Below are positions 47,054 to 55,535 of a stretch of DNA of 64,000 nt, in pieces; the stretch's first letter is position 1; each line of letters begins with the position of its first letter. A program made the translations under genes and the position numbers. The notes beneath the pieces were generated by a model that was not told where the DNA came from, searched no databases, and saw nothing but the letters and a program-made list of their open reading frames with translations. The DNA is from Defluviitaleaceae bacterium (GTDB lineage: Bacteria; Bacillota; Clostridia; Lachnospirales; WQUN01), in contig WRGY01000126.1 of the NCBI GenBank assembly GCA_009786925.1, positions 47,702 through 111,701 on the forward strand, given 5' to 3'.

Positions 47054-47437
47054 ATGGAAAACAAAAAGTTTTTTGCGTCTTTAATCGGTGCATGTGTATT
47101 TTCATCTGTGCTTGGGCTGCTGCTTGGGTATTTTATCTTCGGGCCGATAGGTGTATCTGCGCGGACGGGTGAGTCTGAATGGGTCGAAGAAATCCCTACA
47201 GAGTACACCCTCCATACAAATACAGAGCCACCCCCCGAAACGCCCGAAGATGACTATAAATTTGTGGTGACAAGCAAGGATGGCGTAATCGTCGTATACC
47301 AAGGCGAAACCCTAAAGGAGACGACCCAGACCTATATCAACGCCCTGCCCACCGAAGAACAAGAGAGGCTGGCACAGGGCATACCCATCAGAACAGAAGA
47401 AGCACTTGTAAGAATATTAGAAGATTATGGGAGTTAG
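47054..47437 (+). CDS. BofC-like single-pass membrane protein
   Basis: The 127-residue product has a membrane segment (about residues 8-30), a Pro/Glu-rich link and a C-terminal domain (about 75-127) reading FVVTSKDGVIVVYQGE and then LPTEEQERLAQGIPIRTEE and LEDYGS. The pattern of LP, Glu/Asp-Gln, LxxGI and LEDY matches the C-terminal part of BofC-like proteins in spore formers, in which BofC controls SpoIVB signalling. It lacks a BofC N-terminal domain. AAGGAG lies 7 bases before the ATG, and a terminator follows at once. Confidence 0.6.
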   Translation: MENKKFFASLIGACVFSSVLGLLLGYFIFGPIGVSARTGESEWVEEIPTEYTLHTNTEPPPETPEDDYKFVVTSKDGVIVVYQGETLKETTQTYINALPTEEQERLAQGIPIRTEEALVRILEDYGS

Positions 47438-47463
47438 GTTTTTTTAACCGCTCCTTTTTTTTC
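47430..47463 (+). terminator. Terminator of the BofC-like gene
   Basis: GGAG...GGTT (47430-47440) pairs with AACC...CTCC (47446-47454) with a short mismatch, followed by a run of eight T residues. It overlaps the stop codon of the gene. Confidence 0.7.
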
Positions 47464-47470
47464 GTATTAT

Positions 47471-47511
47471 TGTAATTACATATTGACAGACAAAAATCCG
47501 TATGTTAAATT
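47471..47511 (+). promoter_or_regulatory. Promoter and candidate operator of the sugar operon
   Basis: TTGACA (47483-47488) and TAAATT (47506-47511) are 17 bases apart. A perfect 10-base palindrome TGTAATTACA lies just upstream (47471-47480) and could bind the GntR-family regulator of the operon. A further inverted pair TTGCACA (47510-47516) and TGTGCAA (47553-47559) flanks the leader. Confidence 0.5.
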
Positions 47512-47572
47512 GCACACAAGAAAGCAAAAATTCGTTGCAAATATAGTAATATTGTGCAAGGAGGTTGTGTAA

Positions 47573-49054
47573 GTGTCTCGTTATATTCTTGCGCACGACC
47601 TCGGCACAAGCGGCAACAAAGCTACGGTTTATGACTTTGAAGGGCAGTTGGTGGCATTTAGCGTAGATAGCTATCCCACATTTTACCCTTCGCAACGTTT
47701 TGTAGAGCAAAATCCCGATGACTGGTGGTCATCTGTTTGTAAAACGAGCAAAAAAATCTTGGCAAATAACAATATAAGACCTTCGGACATCGCATGTGTG
47801 ACATTAAGCGGACAGATGATGGGCTGTGTCCTTACTGACAAATACGGTGAAAGCCTACGCAACGCGATTATCTGGGCAGATTCTCGCGCAGGCGTTCAAG
47901 AGGATTTCCTCCGTAAGCAAATGGATTCTTGGGAATTTTATAAAATCACAGGGCATCGCCCCGCTTCGTTTTACTCCCTTGCAAAGCTGTTGTGGGTCAA
48001 AGAAAACGAGCCGACCATCTACAAAAACACTTACAAAATGCTAAACGCCAAAGACTATATCATACATAAACTCACAGGCGTTTTTGCCACAGACTACAGC
48101 GACGCAAGCGGCACAAATCTCTTGGAACTCGAAAGTAAAAACTGGTCATCTTCTATTATAAAGGCGGCAGGTATCGAAGCCGGTTTATTACCAAAACTTC
48201 TGCCTTCTACTGATACAGCAGGGAAAATCACAAAAGCCGCGGCCACAGTCACAGGTCTCTCAGAAGGAACACCCGTAGTGATGGGCGGAGGTGACGGCTC
48301 ATGTGCGGCAGTAGGTGCGGGAGCGGTAACAAAAGGCTCCGTCTATGTGGTAATCGGCTCATCGTCGTGGATTGCTCATACCACAAGCACACCCATATAC
48401 GACCCTCACCAAAAAACCTTCACATGGGTGGCACTGGACAAGGATTTATATACCCCATGCGGCACGATGCAAGCGGCGGGATATTCTGTAAATTGGTTTA
48501 ACGAGAACATAGGAGAAACACAAATCAGCAACAGCCCCGGCGCAGACGGCCTATTCTTTTTGCCATATCTGCTGGGAGAACGCTCGCCCCGCTGGGACGC
48601 AAACGCCCGTGCCTCATTCATAGGACTCACAATGACGCATAAAAAACCCGACATGGCACGCGCCGTACTCGAAGGGGTTGGCTACAACCTAAAAATCATC
48701 TTGGACTTAATCTGCAAAACAGGGACGGAAAACATCACAGCAATAGGCGGCGGCGCGAAAAACACGCAGTGGTTACAAATCCTCGCCGACATCTTCGAAA
48801 CACCCATACAAATCCCCGCCTATCTCGAAGAAGCAACATCCCTCGGTGCGGCAATCTGCGCAGGCGTGGGCATAGGTGCTATAGAAAGTTTTGCGGCGGC
48901 GGCAGGTTTTAACAAAACATCAAAAACCCTCTCTCCACAAAAAGAAAACGCATCGCTGTACCGCAAAATGTATAAACATTTTGACCGACTATACTACGCA
49001 TTGGACGGTGCAAACCATGGGACAAATCATACTGACAGATTTTCCTCCTCTTAA
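47573..49054 (+). CDS. FGGY-family carbohydrate kinase (xylulokinase-like)
   Basis: The 493-residue product has the FGGY fold: HDLGTSGNKATVYD for phosphate binding, LSGQMMGCVL, the AIIWADSRAG block, FATDYSDASGTN and C-terminal IGGGAKNTQWLQILADIF. It differs from the true xylulokinase at 58842, where FSGQMHGLVLL and WNDQRT are kept; here His is replaced by Met in GQMMG and WND by WAD. These residues contact the sugar, so the substrate probably differs from xylulose. It starts at a GTG with AAGGAGG 8 bases upstream, is the first gene of the operon and overlaps the regulator by 38 bases. Confidence 0.82.
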   Translation: MSRYILAHDLGTSGNKATVYDFEGQLVAFSVDSYPTFYPSQRFVEQNPDDWWSSVCKTSKKILANNNIRPSDIACVTLSGQMMGCVLTDKYGESLRNAIIWADSRAGVQEDFLRKQMDSWEFYKITGHRPASFYSLAKLLWVKENEPTIYKNTYKMLNAKDYIIHKLTGVFATDYSDASGTNLLELESKNWSSSIIKAAGIEAGLLPKLLPSTDTAGKITKAAATVTGLSEGTPVVMGGGDGSCAAVGAGAVTKGSVYVVIGSSSWIAHTTSTPIYDPHQKTFTWVALDKDLYTPCGTMQAAGYSVNWFNENIGETQISNSPGADGLFFLPYLLGERSPRWDANARASFIGLTMTHKKPDMARAVLEGVGYNLKIILDLICKTGTENITAIGGGAKNTQWLQILADIFETPIQIPAYLEEATSLGAAICAGVGIGAIESFAAAAGFNKTSKTLSPQKENASLYRKMYKHFDRLYYALDGANHGTNHTDRFSSS

Positions 49055-49760
49055 TAAAGCGATTCCAATCCCCCTGTATTACCAACTAAAACAGTTTATT
49101 TTGAAAAGCATCAAGCAGGGGGATTGGTCGCCTGGGTTAATGATTCCGTCAGAACATGCACTCTGCGAGGCTTTTGGTATAAGCCGCCCAACCGTGCGCC
49201 AGGCCATCAAAGAACTCGTGAGCGAAGGCCATCTGACCCGAGCAAACCGTCATGTTTTGGTGTCTATGCCAAAAATGGCAGGAGAGTTTTTCAGCACTCT
49301 GCAAAGTTTTAATGAAGAGATGAAGGCGAAGGGTCTTACACCTTCTACACAGGTGCTTTCGATTGGGTTGCGAGAATGTCCGGAGGCATCAAAAAACCTC
49401 GGCGTAGACGGTGAGTGTATCTGTATAGAACGCCTGCGCTTTGCCGACAACGAACCGATTGTGTGGGTGGAAACATTCCTCCCGCCGCATTATAGGAAGT
49501 TGCTCGACCTTGATTTTACAAAGGTCTCACTATACGAATCCGTAAACGAGATGTACCAAACAGAGATAACATGGGCAGAGCGTGTGTTTGAGGCGACGGT
49601 AGCGGGTACGCGGGAGGCAGATGTCTTAAACATAAAAAAGGGCGCGCCTCTATGTTTTGTAAAGACCCTAACCTTTATCCAAAACGACAAAGCTGTGGAG
49701 TTTTCTATAGCGCGATACAGGGGCGACAAAAGTAAGTTTATGGTAAGGATTAATATGTAA
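49017..49760 (+). CDS. GntR/HutC-family regulator with UTRA domain
   Basis: The product is 247 residues from the ATG at 49017. The N-terminal winged helix has IPLYYQLKQFI, IPSEHALCEAFGISRPTVRQAIKEL and the wing with LTRANRHVLV. From about residue 88 the UTRA effector domain follows (CICIERLRFADNEPIVWVET and ALCFVKTLTF-like blocks with APLCFVKT). UTRA domains bind sugars or phosphosugars, so it most likely represses the operon until the substrate or its phosphate is present. The ATG lies inside the end of the kinase gene. Confidence 0.88.
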   Translation: MGQIILTDFPPLNKAIPIPLYYQLKQFILKSIKQGDWSPGLMIPSEHALCEAFGISRPTVRQAIKELVSEGHLTRANRHVLVSMPKMAGEFFSTLQSFNEEMKAKGLTPSTQVLSIGLRECPEASKNLGVDGECICIERLRFADNEPIVWVETFLPPHYRKLLDLDFTKVSLYESVNEMYQTEITWAERVFEATVAGTREADVLNIKKGAPLCFVKTLTFIQNDKAVEFSIARYRGDKSKFMVRINM

Positions 49761-49772
49761 AGGGGTTGTAAA

Positions 49773-51257
49773 ATGGACGCAGAATACAGAATCGAAATGA
49801 AAAATATGTCCAAGAGCTTTGGGGGTATCCACGCGCTTAAAGGTGTAAGTTTTAGCGTAAAACCCGGCGAAATCCACTGTCTCGTAGGCGAAAACGGAGC
49901 GGGCAAATCCACATTGATGAAAATCCTGTCAGGTGCGTATCGCATGGACTCGGGAGAAATCAAAATCAACGGCAAGCCTGTTGAAATCACGTCACCCGCC
50001 CAAGCAATAAAACAAGGCATAGGGATTGTGTATCAGGAGTTTGAGCTGGCAAACGACCTATCAGTTGCAGAAAACATATTTATGGAAAGTTTGGGCAAAA
50101 GTGCGTTTGTAAACTGGAGCAAACTAAACGAAGAAGCCCAAAAGGTTGTACAAAGTATAGGCTTTGACATAAACCCGCGTAATAACACAGGCGACCTAAG
50201 TGTAGCCTACAAACAAATTGTAGAAATCGCAAAGGTGCTTTCCAAAAATGTAAGTATACTTATACTCGACGAGCCGACCGCTGTACTAAACGACAGTGAG
50301 GCAGAGGTTATGTTTAAGCTTCTGCTAAAGCTGAAAGAAAAAGGCGTAAGCATAATCTACATTTCGCACCGACTGGACGAAATTTTTAAAATCGGCGATA
50401 CCGTCACTACACTAAAAGACGGCGAAATAACAGGCGTAAACCCCGTTTCAGAAATGACGGTGGACAAAATCATTGAGTTGATGATAGGGCGCGAGCTTTC
50501 TGACAAATATCCAAAGCGTGTATCCAACATCGGCGAGGAGTGTATTCGCTTAGAAGGATTTTCCGGCGGCATGTTTAGGGATGTGTCGTTTAGTGTACGC
50601 AAGGGTGAGGTGCTTGGGCTTGCAGGTCTTGTGGGCAGCGGGCGCACAGAGGTTATGCGTGCATTATTCGGAGCGGACAAACGCTTGTCGGGCAAGGTTT
50701 TTTACGAGGGCAAGCAAGTTAACTTTCCATCTACGGTAAAAGCCGTGCGTGGTGGTTTGGCTCTCATACCCGAAAACAGAAAAGAACAAGGACTAATCCC
50801 TGCACTAAATATCCGAAAAAACATAACAATCACAAACCTTAAAAAAGTGACAAAGCTAAATATCTTTAATTCTAAGAAAGAAAGCGAAGTAGCCGAAACC
50901 CTTTCCAAAAAGCTCCGCGTAAAAACAGAAAGTGTAGAATCTAATGTGTTTAGCTTAAGCGGGGGCAACCAGCAAAAGGTCGTAATCGCAAAGTGGATGA
51001 ACACTGACTCCAAGGTAGTCATCATGGACGAACCCACACGCGGCGTAGACGTGGGGGCTAAGACAGAAATCTACGGCCTCATCAACGACTTGGCAACACA
51101 GGGCAACGCGGTCATCCTCATCTCATCCGAAATGGTAGAGCTTTTGGCGATGTGCGACCGCCTTCTCGTAATGAATCAAGGCATTGTCAAAGGCGAACTG
51201 GAAAAAGAAAATTTTTCCGAAAAAAATATAATGCAACTCATAGTGGAGGAAAAATAA
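49773..51257 (+). CDS. Sugar ABC transporter ATPase, double (RbsA/XylG type)
   Basis: The 494-residue product has two ATPase modules. The first has GENGAGKST (Walker A, about 38-46), the signature DLSVAYKQIVEIAKVLS and Walker B ILILDEPTA. The second has VGSGRTEVM, LSGGNQQKV and VVIMDEPTRGVDVG; its Walker A is of the degenerate GLVGSGRTE type usual for the second half. This is the architecture of the ribose, xylose and galactose importers. It is followed by the permease after one base. Confidence 0.93.
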   Translation: MDAEYRIEMKNMSKSFGGIHALKGVSFSVKPGEIHCLVGENGAGKSTLMKILSGAYRMDSGEIKINGKPVEITSPAQAIKQGIGIVYQEFELANDLSVAENIFMESLGKSAFVNWSKLNEEAQKVVQSIGFDINPRNNTGDLSVAYKQIVEIAKVLSKNVSILILDEPTAVLNDSEAEVMFKLLLKLKEKGVSIIYISHRLDEIFKIGDTVTTLKDGEITGVNPVSEMTVDKIIELMIGRELSDKYPKRVSNIGEECIRLEGFSGGMFRDVSFSVRKGEVLGLAGLVGSGRTEVMRALFGADKRLSGKVFYEGKQVNFPSTVKAVRGGLALIPENRKEQGLIPALNIRKNITITNLKKVTKLNIFNSKKESEVAETLSKKLRVKTESVESNVFSLSGGNQQKVVIAKWMNTDSKVVIMDEPTRGVDVGAKTEIYGLINDLATQGNAVILISSEMVELLAMCDRLLVMNQGIVKGELEKENFSEKNIMQLIVEEK

Positions 51258-51258
51258 T

Positions 51259-52227
51259 ATGGACAGGATAAAAAAAATCGACTGGGGTTATCTTTTAAGG
51301 AACTATCTTGTTGTTTTTGTGGCGATTGTGTTGTTTATCGTCTCCAGCCAGCTATCGGATGTATTCCTTAGCACGCAGAATATTTTTAACTTACTGCGTC
51401 AGCTCGCACCACCCACACTTATTGCCATCGGTATGCTCTTTGTCATCATGACGGGCGGCATTGACCTTTCCGTAGGCTCTGTCGTAGCTATGGCCTCTGT
51501 TTTTACGGCGCATTTGCTTATGACACATAATCTCGTGGTTACAATTGTACTTGTACTGCTTTGCACCGCTGTTTTTGGTGCAGTAATAGGGTATCTCGTA
51601 GCCTACAGAAAACTCGCGGCATTTGTTGTCTCGCTCGCGGGTATGACGATTGCCAGTGGTATTGCGTTTATTGTTTCACGCGGTATGCCGCAGAGAATCC
51701 GCAATGATGCACTGCGCAGCTTTGCAGTAGACAGTGTACTCGGAGTACCCATCCTCGTATGTTTTGCTCTCGCATTTGTGCTTATATTTGCCCTGATTCA
51801 TCGCTATACCACATGGGGCAGAATCGTCCAAGCAATCGGCAGTAACGAAACAGCCGCAAAACTCTCCGGTATAAACACAAATCTCTACACCGTCAGCGTT
51901 TATGTCCTTAGCTCTGTACTCGCCGGTATCGCCGGCATAATGATTGCTTCTCGTGTAAATATCGGTAGCCCCCTCGCAGGACAACTCATGGAACTCGATG
52001 CCATAGCCGCAGTAGTAATCGGTGGCGCGAGCCTCGCAGGCGGTAACGGAAAAGTACTAAACACATTAATGGGCGTATGGGTACTCGGTATGATAGGCAA
52101 TATAATGAATCTCATGAACGTACCAAGCTATCCGCAAGATGTACTCAAAGGTGTAATCATCATACTTGCAATACTCTTGCAAATGAGCAAAAAAGGGAAA
52201 GACATCAACTCGTCGTCTATGGCATAG
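51259..52227 (+). CDS. Sugar ABC transporter permease (RbsC type)
   Basis: The 322-residue product has about 8-10 membrane helices and the RbsC-like blocks LIAIGMLFVIMTGGIDLSVGS and AIGSNETAAKLSGI, which form the coupling helix to the ATPase. Only one permease gene is present, as in ribose-type systems where it dimerises. It starts one base after the ATPase stop, and a hairpin follows its own stop. Confidence 0.92.
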   Translation: MDRIKKIDWGYLLRNYLVVFVAIVLFIVSSQLSDVFLSTQNIFNLLRQLAPPTLIAIGMLFVIMTGGIDLSVGSVVAMASVFTAHLLMTHNLVVTIVLVLLCTAVFGAVIGYLVAYRKLAAFVVSLAGMTIASGIAFIVSRGMPQRIRNDALRSFAVDSVLGVPILVCFALAFVLIFALIHRYTTWGRIVQAIGSNETAAKLSGINTNLYTVSVYVLSSVLAGIAGIMIASRVNIGSPLAGQLMELDAIAAVVIGGASLAGGNGKVLNTLMGVWVLGMIGNIMNLMNVPSYPQDVLKGVIIILAILLQMSKKGKDINSSSMA

Positions 52228-52259
52228 TTTAGCTCCCCTTAAGGGTAGATATAGCTAAA
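52228..52259 (+). other. Hairpin between the permease and binding-protein genes
   Basis: TTTAGCT (52228-52234) pairs with AGCTAAA (52253-52259), with an inner CCC/GGG pairing. No T run follows. It probably stabilises or allows processing of the message upstream of the more abundant binding protein. Confidence 0.45.
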
Positions 52260-52284
52260 AAAATTTAATTCAGGAGGAAAGAAA

Positions 52285-53334
52285 ATGAAGAAAACAAAAC
52301 TTGCAGTACTGGTATTTGTCTTGGCATGTCTTGGTGTTGTGTTTGTCGCATGTGGCGACGATGCGGCACCTGCGCCTACAGGTGGCGGCGGTGGTGGCGG
52401 TGCAGTTGCGGCAGACGTAGGCGCACCACACGCAGTTATCGAAAATGTTTCTGACTTGCGCGTTGGCTTCTCCATCAAAAACAGACATAACCCCTACCTC
52501 ATCGCCATGTACGAAACAATGCAAGAAGAAGCACGTCGTCACGGCTTCCAGCTATCCACACGCAATGCGGGCGGAGATGCCGTACAGCAACAAGTTGACG
52601 TAGAGTCACTCATAGCGGCGGGTGTAGATGTAATCGTAATGGACGCACAAGACCCTGTAGCCGCTATCGCAAAATCCGAATACATCGCAAGCCACGGTAT
52701 TCCGCTATTCCTTATGAATGCAACAGTAGACCCTGCTTCTATTTTTGTTACACTTATCCAGTCTAACAACGTAGGCCTCGGCTCTGCGGTAGGCGAATGG
52801 GTAGCAGACCAAATCGACGGCGACATCCGTATCGGCCTTCTCTCAGGCAACCCCGGTAACATGGTAGGTTTTGCTCGCAGAAACGGCTTTATCCAAGGAA
52901 TTTCTGAACGCCAACTGGCAACAATGAACTCCACAAACTTTATTATCCGTTCACAAGGCTGGGGCAACTGGTCAGCAGAAGGCGGACTCTCTGCGGCAGA
53001 AGATATGCTCGTAGCCGCACCTGACATCAACGTTATTTTTGCAGAAAACGATGCAAAAGCTATGGGTGCAATCACAGCAGTACAAAATGCAGGCCGCGCC
53101 GGCGAAGTCCTCGTTGTAGGTATTGACGGAATGCGTGATGCTCTCGAAATGATACAAGACGGCCACTACGGCGCGACAGGCGTAAACAGCCCCATAGAGC
53201 TGGTTCGCCTTTCCATGAATGTAATGGTTGACTATATGACAGGCGTAAACCGTAACATCCCCTCTCTAATCAACACAACACCAGGTATCGTACACGGTGG
53301 CAACGTAGGCCAAAGCTGGGATTTGGCGTTTTAG
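52285..53334 (+). CDS. Sugar-binding lipoprotein of the ABC importer
   Basis: The 349-residue product has a lipoprotein signal with lipobox FVAC (Cys near residue 22), then a Gly-rich linker of seven Gly and a periplasmic-binding-protein type I domain. It shows the RbsB-like start LRVGFSIKNRHNPYLIAM and DVIVMDAQDP, and near the hinge VVGIDGMRDALEMIQDG. These fit a D-ribose/galactose-binding-protein-like fold (Peripla_BP_4). The ligand residues do not let me name the sugar. AGGAGG precedes the ATG. Confidence 0.9.
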   Translation: MKKTKLAVLVFVLACLGVVFVACGDDAAPAPTGGGGGGGAVAADVGAPHAVIENVSDLRVGFSIKNRHNPYLIAMYETMQEEARRHGFQLSTRNAGGDAVQQQVDVESLIAAGVDVIVMDAQDPVAAIAKSEYIASHGIPLFLMNATVDPASIFVTLIQSNNVGLGSAVGEWVADQIDGDIRIGLLSGNPGNMVGFARRNGFIQGISERQLATMNSTNFIIRSQGWGNWSAEGGLSAAEDMLVAAPDINVIFAENDAKAMGAITAVQNAGRAGEVLVVGIDGMRDALEMIQDGHYGATGVNSPIELVRLSMNVMVDYMTGVNRNIPSLINTTPGIVHGGNVGQSWDLAF

Positions 53335-53348
53335 TAGCTGACAATGCG

Positions 53349-53378
53349 GGGGACTGCTTGCAGTCCCCTAATATTTTT
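53349..53378 (+). terminator. Partial terminator after the binding-protein gene
   Basis: GGGGACTG (53349-53356) and CAGTCCCC (53361-53368) form a perfect 8-base stem with a CTTG loop, followed by a T-rich TAATATTTTT. It is likely a leaky terminator that lowers expression of the two downstream enzyme genes relative to the binding protein. Confidence 0.6.
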
Positions 53379-53393
53379 ATGAGGTGAAATCGT

Positions 53394-54830
53394 ATGAAGA
53401 TGATGATAAATGGTAAGTATGTAGATGCAAAAAATGGTGCAACTATTGATATTGTTAATTCTGCTACGCAAGAGCATATAGATACAGTGCCGGCTGCCAC
53501 GGAGGACGATGTAAATGCGGCAATCGAGGCGGCAAAAGAAGGCGCGAAAACATGGGGTGCCACGCCGCAATACAAGCGTAGCGAAATCCTTTTCAAATGT
53601 GCCGAAGCCATTGAAAAGAATGTAGAAGAGCTTGCTCGGAGCTTGTCTACAGAAATGGGCAAGGTGATTTCTGAGGCCTTGCCCGAGGTGGCTTGTTCTG
53701 CACAGATTTTCCGAGGCTTTGCAGAGATGGCAAACCACCTGTATGGGCAGGTCATGCCTGAGTTCCAAAAAGGGTCGGAGACCGATATTATTTTTACCAA
53801 AAGAGAGCCTTTGGGTGTTGTTGCCTGTATCACACCTTTTAACTATCCTGTAGAGCTTTGTTATCACAAGGTTGCGGCTTCACTTGCAATGGGTAATACA
53901 GTGATTATCAAACCGGCATCCGACAACCCACTTACAGTGATGAAGGTCGCGAAGCTTTGTTGGGAAGCAGGAGTACCCGGCAATGTTTTGCAACTCGTAA
54001 CAGGCAGCGGTGCGTCTATCGGAAAAATCCTTTCTACATCCAAAGACATTGACGCTATTAGCCTAACAGGCAGTACAGAGGTCGGTGTACAGGTTGCAGA
54101 GCTTGCGGCAAAGACATTAAAGCATTTGCATCTCGAACTCGGCGGAAACGACCCGCTTGTTATATTTGAAGATGCAGACATGGATTTGGCCGTAGATGAG
54201 ACCGTATACGGGCGTTTGAAAAACGCAGGGCAGACCTGTTGCTCTCCAAAGCGTTTTATCGTACATTCTTCTATAGCAGAAGAATATACAAAGAAGGTAA
54301 TCGAAAAACTCAAAACAATAAAAACAGGCTGTCCGCTGGATAAGGCGACCGAGCTTGGCTCGCTTATCAACCCAAGGGCAGCAGAGGATGTAAAAAAGCA
54401 AGTGGAGCATACACTCTCACAAGGCGCGAAATGTGTCTATGGAGGCAAGCTCTACGACAAGACATACTTTGAGCCTACAGTGCTTACGGGTGTGACAAAG
54501 GATATGGACATCGCTGTCGACTTAGAAGTCTTTGGCCCCGTATTCCCGATTATCACATTTGACACCTTTGACGAAGCTGTAGAAATAGCAAACAACACGA
54601 TTTATGGCTTGCAAGGTGGCGTGATTACAAAGGATGTTTCTAAAGCAATACGTGCCGCTTCACAAATCCGCGTCGGCGGCATTGTCATAAACGGCTCGGG
54701 CAACTACCGCAATATCGACCAGCCATTCGGCGGCATGAAAATGAGCGGCCTCGGCAGAGAAGGCGTATGTTGCACATTGCAAGAAATGACACAGGTTAAG
54801 TCCTATATTATGAAGAACATCATGGTATAG
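53394..54830 (+). CDS. NAD(P)-dependent aldehyde dehydrogenase
   Basis: The 478-residue product carries the family sites: FNYPVELCYHKVAASLA, the cofactor-binding LTGSTEVG, the catalytic Glu in LELGGNDP and Cys in GQTCCSPKR. The closest type, by look, is that of lactaldehyde, glycolaldehyde or succinate semialdehyde dehydrogenases, but the substrate cannot be named. In this operon it most likely oxidises the aldehyde released by the DeoC-family aldolase coded next to it, which would be acetaldehyde if the substrate is a 2-deoxypentose. The ATG is preceded by GAGGTG. Confidence 0.88.
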   Translation: MKMMINGKYVDAKNGATIDIVNSATQEHIDTVPAATEDDVNAAIEAAKEGAKTWGATPQYKRSEILFKCAEAIEKNVEELARSLSTEMGKVISEALPEVACSAQIFRGFAEMANHLYGQVMPEFQKGSETDIIFTKREPLGVVACITPFNYPVELCYHKVAASLAMGNTVIIKPASDNPLTVMKVAKLCWEAGVPGNVLQLVTGSGASIGKILSTSKDIDAISLTGSTEVGVQVAELAAKTLKHLHLELGGNDPLVIFEDADMDLAVDETVYGRLKNAGQTCCSPKRFIVHSSIAEEYTKKVIEKLKTIKTGCPLDKATELGSLINPRAAEDVKKQVEHTLSQGAKCVYGGKLYDKTYFEPTVLTGVTKDMDIAVDLEVFGPVFPIITFDTFDEAVEIANNTIYGLQGGVITKDVSKAIRAASQIRVGGIVINGSGNYRNIDQPFGGMKMSGLGREGVCCTLQEMTQVKSYIMKNIMV

Positions 54831-54848
54831 CGGATTAAACGAAGCTAT

Positions 54849-54867
54849 AGGCGTGTTGACCACGCCT
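54849..54867 (+). other. Hairpin between the aldehyde dehydrogenase and deoC genes
   Basis: AGGCGTG (54849-54855) and CACGCCT (54861-54867) form a perfect 7-base stem with the loop TTGAC. No T run follows. It is the third hairpin at a gene junction in this operon. Confidence 0.5.
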
Positions 54868-54887
54868 TACATAGGAGAGTGATTGCA

Positions 54888-55535
54888 ATGGATAAAAAAA
54901 TGGGTCAATATTTTGACTACGCATTGCTAAAGGCCGCAGCGACATACGAAGAATTTGAAAAATTTTGTGCAGAGGGCATAAAATATAATGTAAAAATGCT
55001 TGCAATCAATCCATCCGCTGTTGCATACTGCGTGCGCCAAGTCGCAGGCAAGATTGGTGTAGGTGCGGCGGTGGGTTTTCCACTTGGGCAAAACACCATC
55101 GAGACAAAGCTGTATGAAACAGAACGCGCCCTTTCCGAAGGCGCGAACGAAATCGACTATGTAATAAATCTCACCGAACTAAAGTCAAAAAATTATACCC
55201 ACATAGAAAAAGAAATGAGCGCAATCACAAATGCATGTCGCAAGGTGGGTGCAGTCTCAAAGGTAATTTTTGAAAACTGCTACCTCACCGACGACGAAAA
55301 AATCAAACTCTGCGAAATCGCAAACATAGTCAAACCCGACTTTGTAAAAACATCCACGGGCTTTGGCACCGGCGGCGCGACAGTGAGAGACATACAGCTA
55401 ATGCGAAAGCATACGACTCTCGAAATCAAAGCCTCCGGCGGCATTCAAACATGGGCAGACGCAGACGCGCTAATCAAAGCAGGTGCAACACGCATAGGCA
55501 CGAGTAATATATCCGCAATCTTAGGGGCTGGTTAA
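54888..55535 (+). CDS. deoC: Deoxyribose-phosphate aldolase family protein
   Basis: The product is 215 residues from the ATG at 54888 (AGGAG 8 bases upstream; a GTG three codons earlier is also open). The class I aldolase has the residues of DeoC: DYVINL with the Asp, the Schiff-base Lys in FVKTSTGFGTGGAT, and the second Lys in IKASGGI. It would cleave 2-deoxyribose 5-phosphate, or a related phosphosugar, to acetaldehyde and glyceraldehyde 3-phosphate. There are no nucleoside phosphorylase genes near, as would be usual for nucleoside salvage. Its 3' end overlaps the convergent protease by 4 bases. Confidence 0.9.
   Translation: MDKKMGQYFDYALLKAAATYEEFEKFCAEGIKYNVKMLAINPSAVAYCVRQVAGKIGVGAAVGFPLGQNTIETKLYETERALSEGANEIDYVINLTELKSKNYTHIEKEMSAITNACRKVGAVSKVIFENCYLTDDEKIKLCEIANIVKPDFVKTSTGFGTGGATVRDIQLMRKHTTLEIKASGGIQTWADADALIKAGATRIGTSNISAILGAG

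Noticed and set aside
47510..47559. Riboswitch in the leader of the sugar operon
   Set aside because: Only a long-range pair TTGCACA/TGTGCAA is seen; the leader of about 60 bases is too short and shows no known aptamer pattern.
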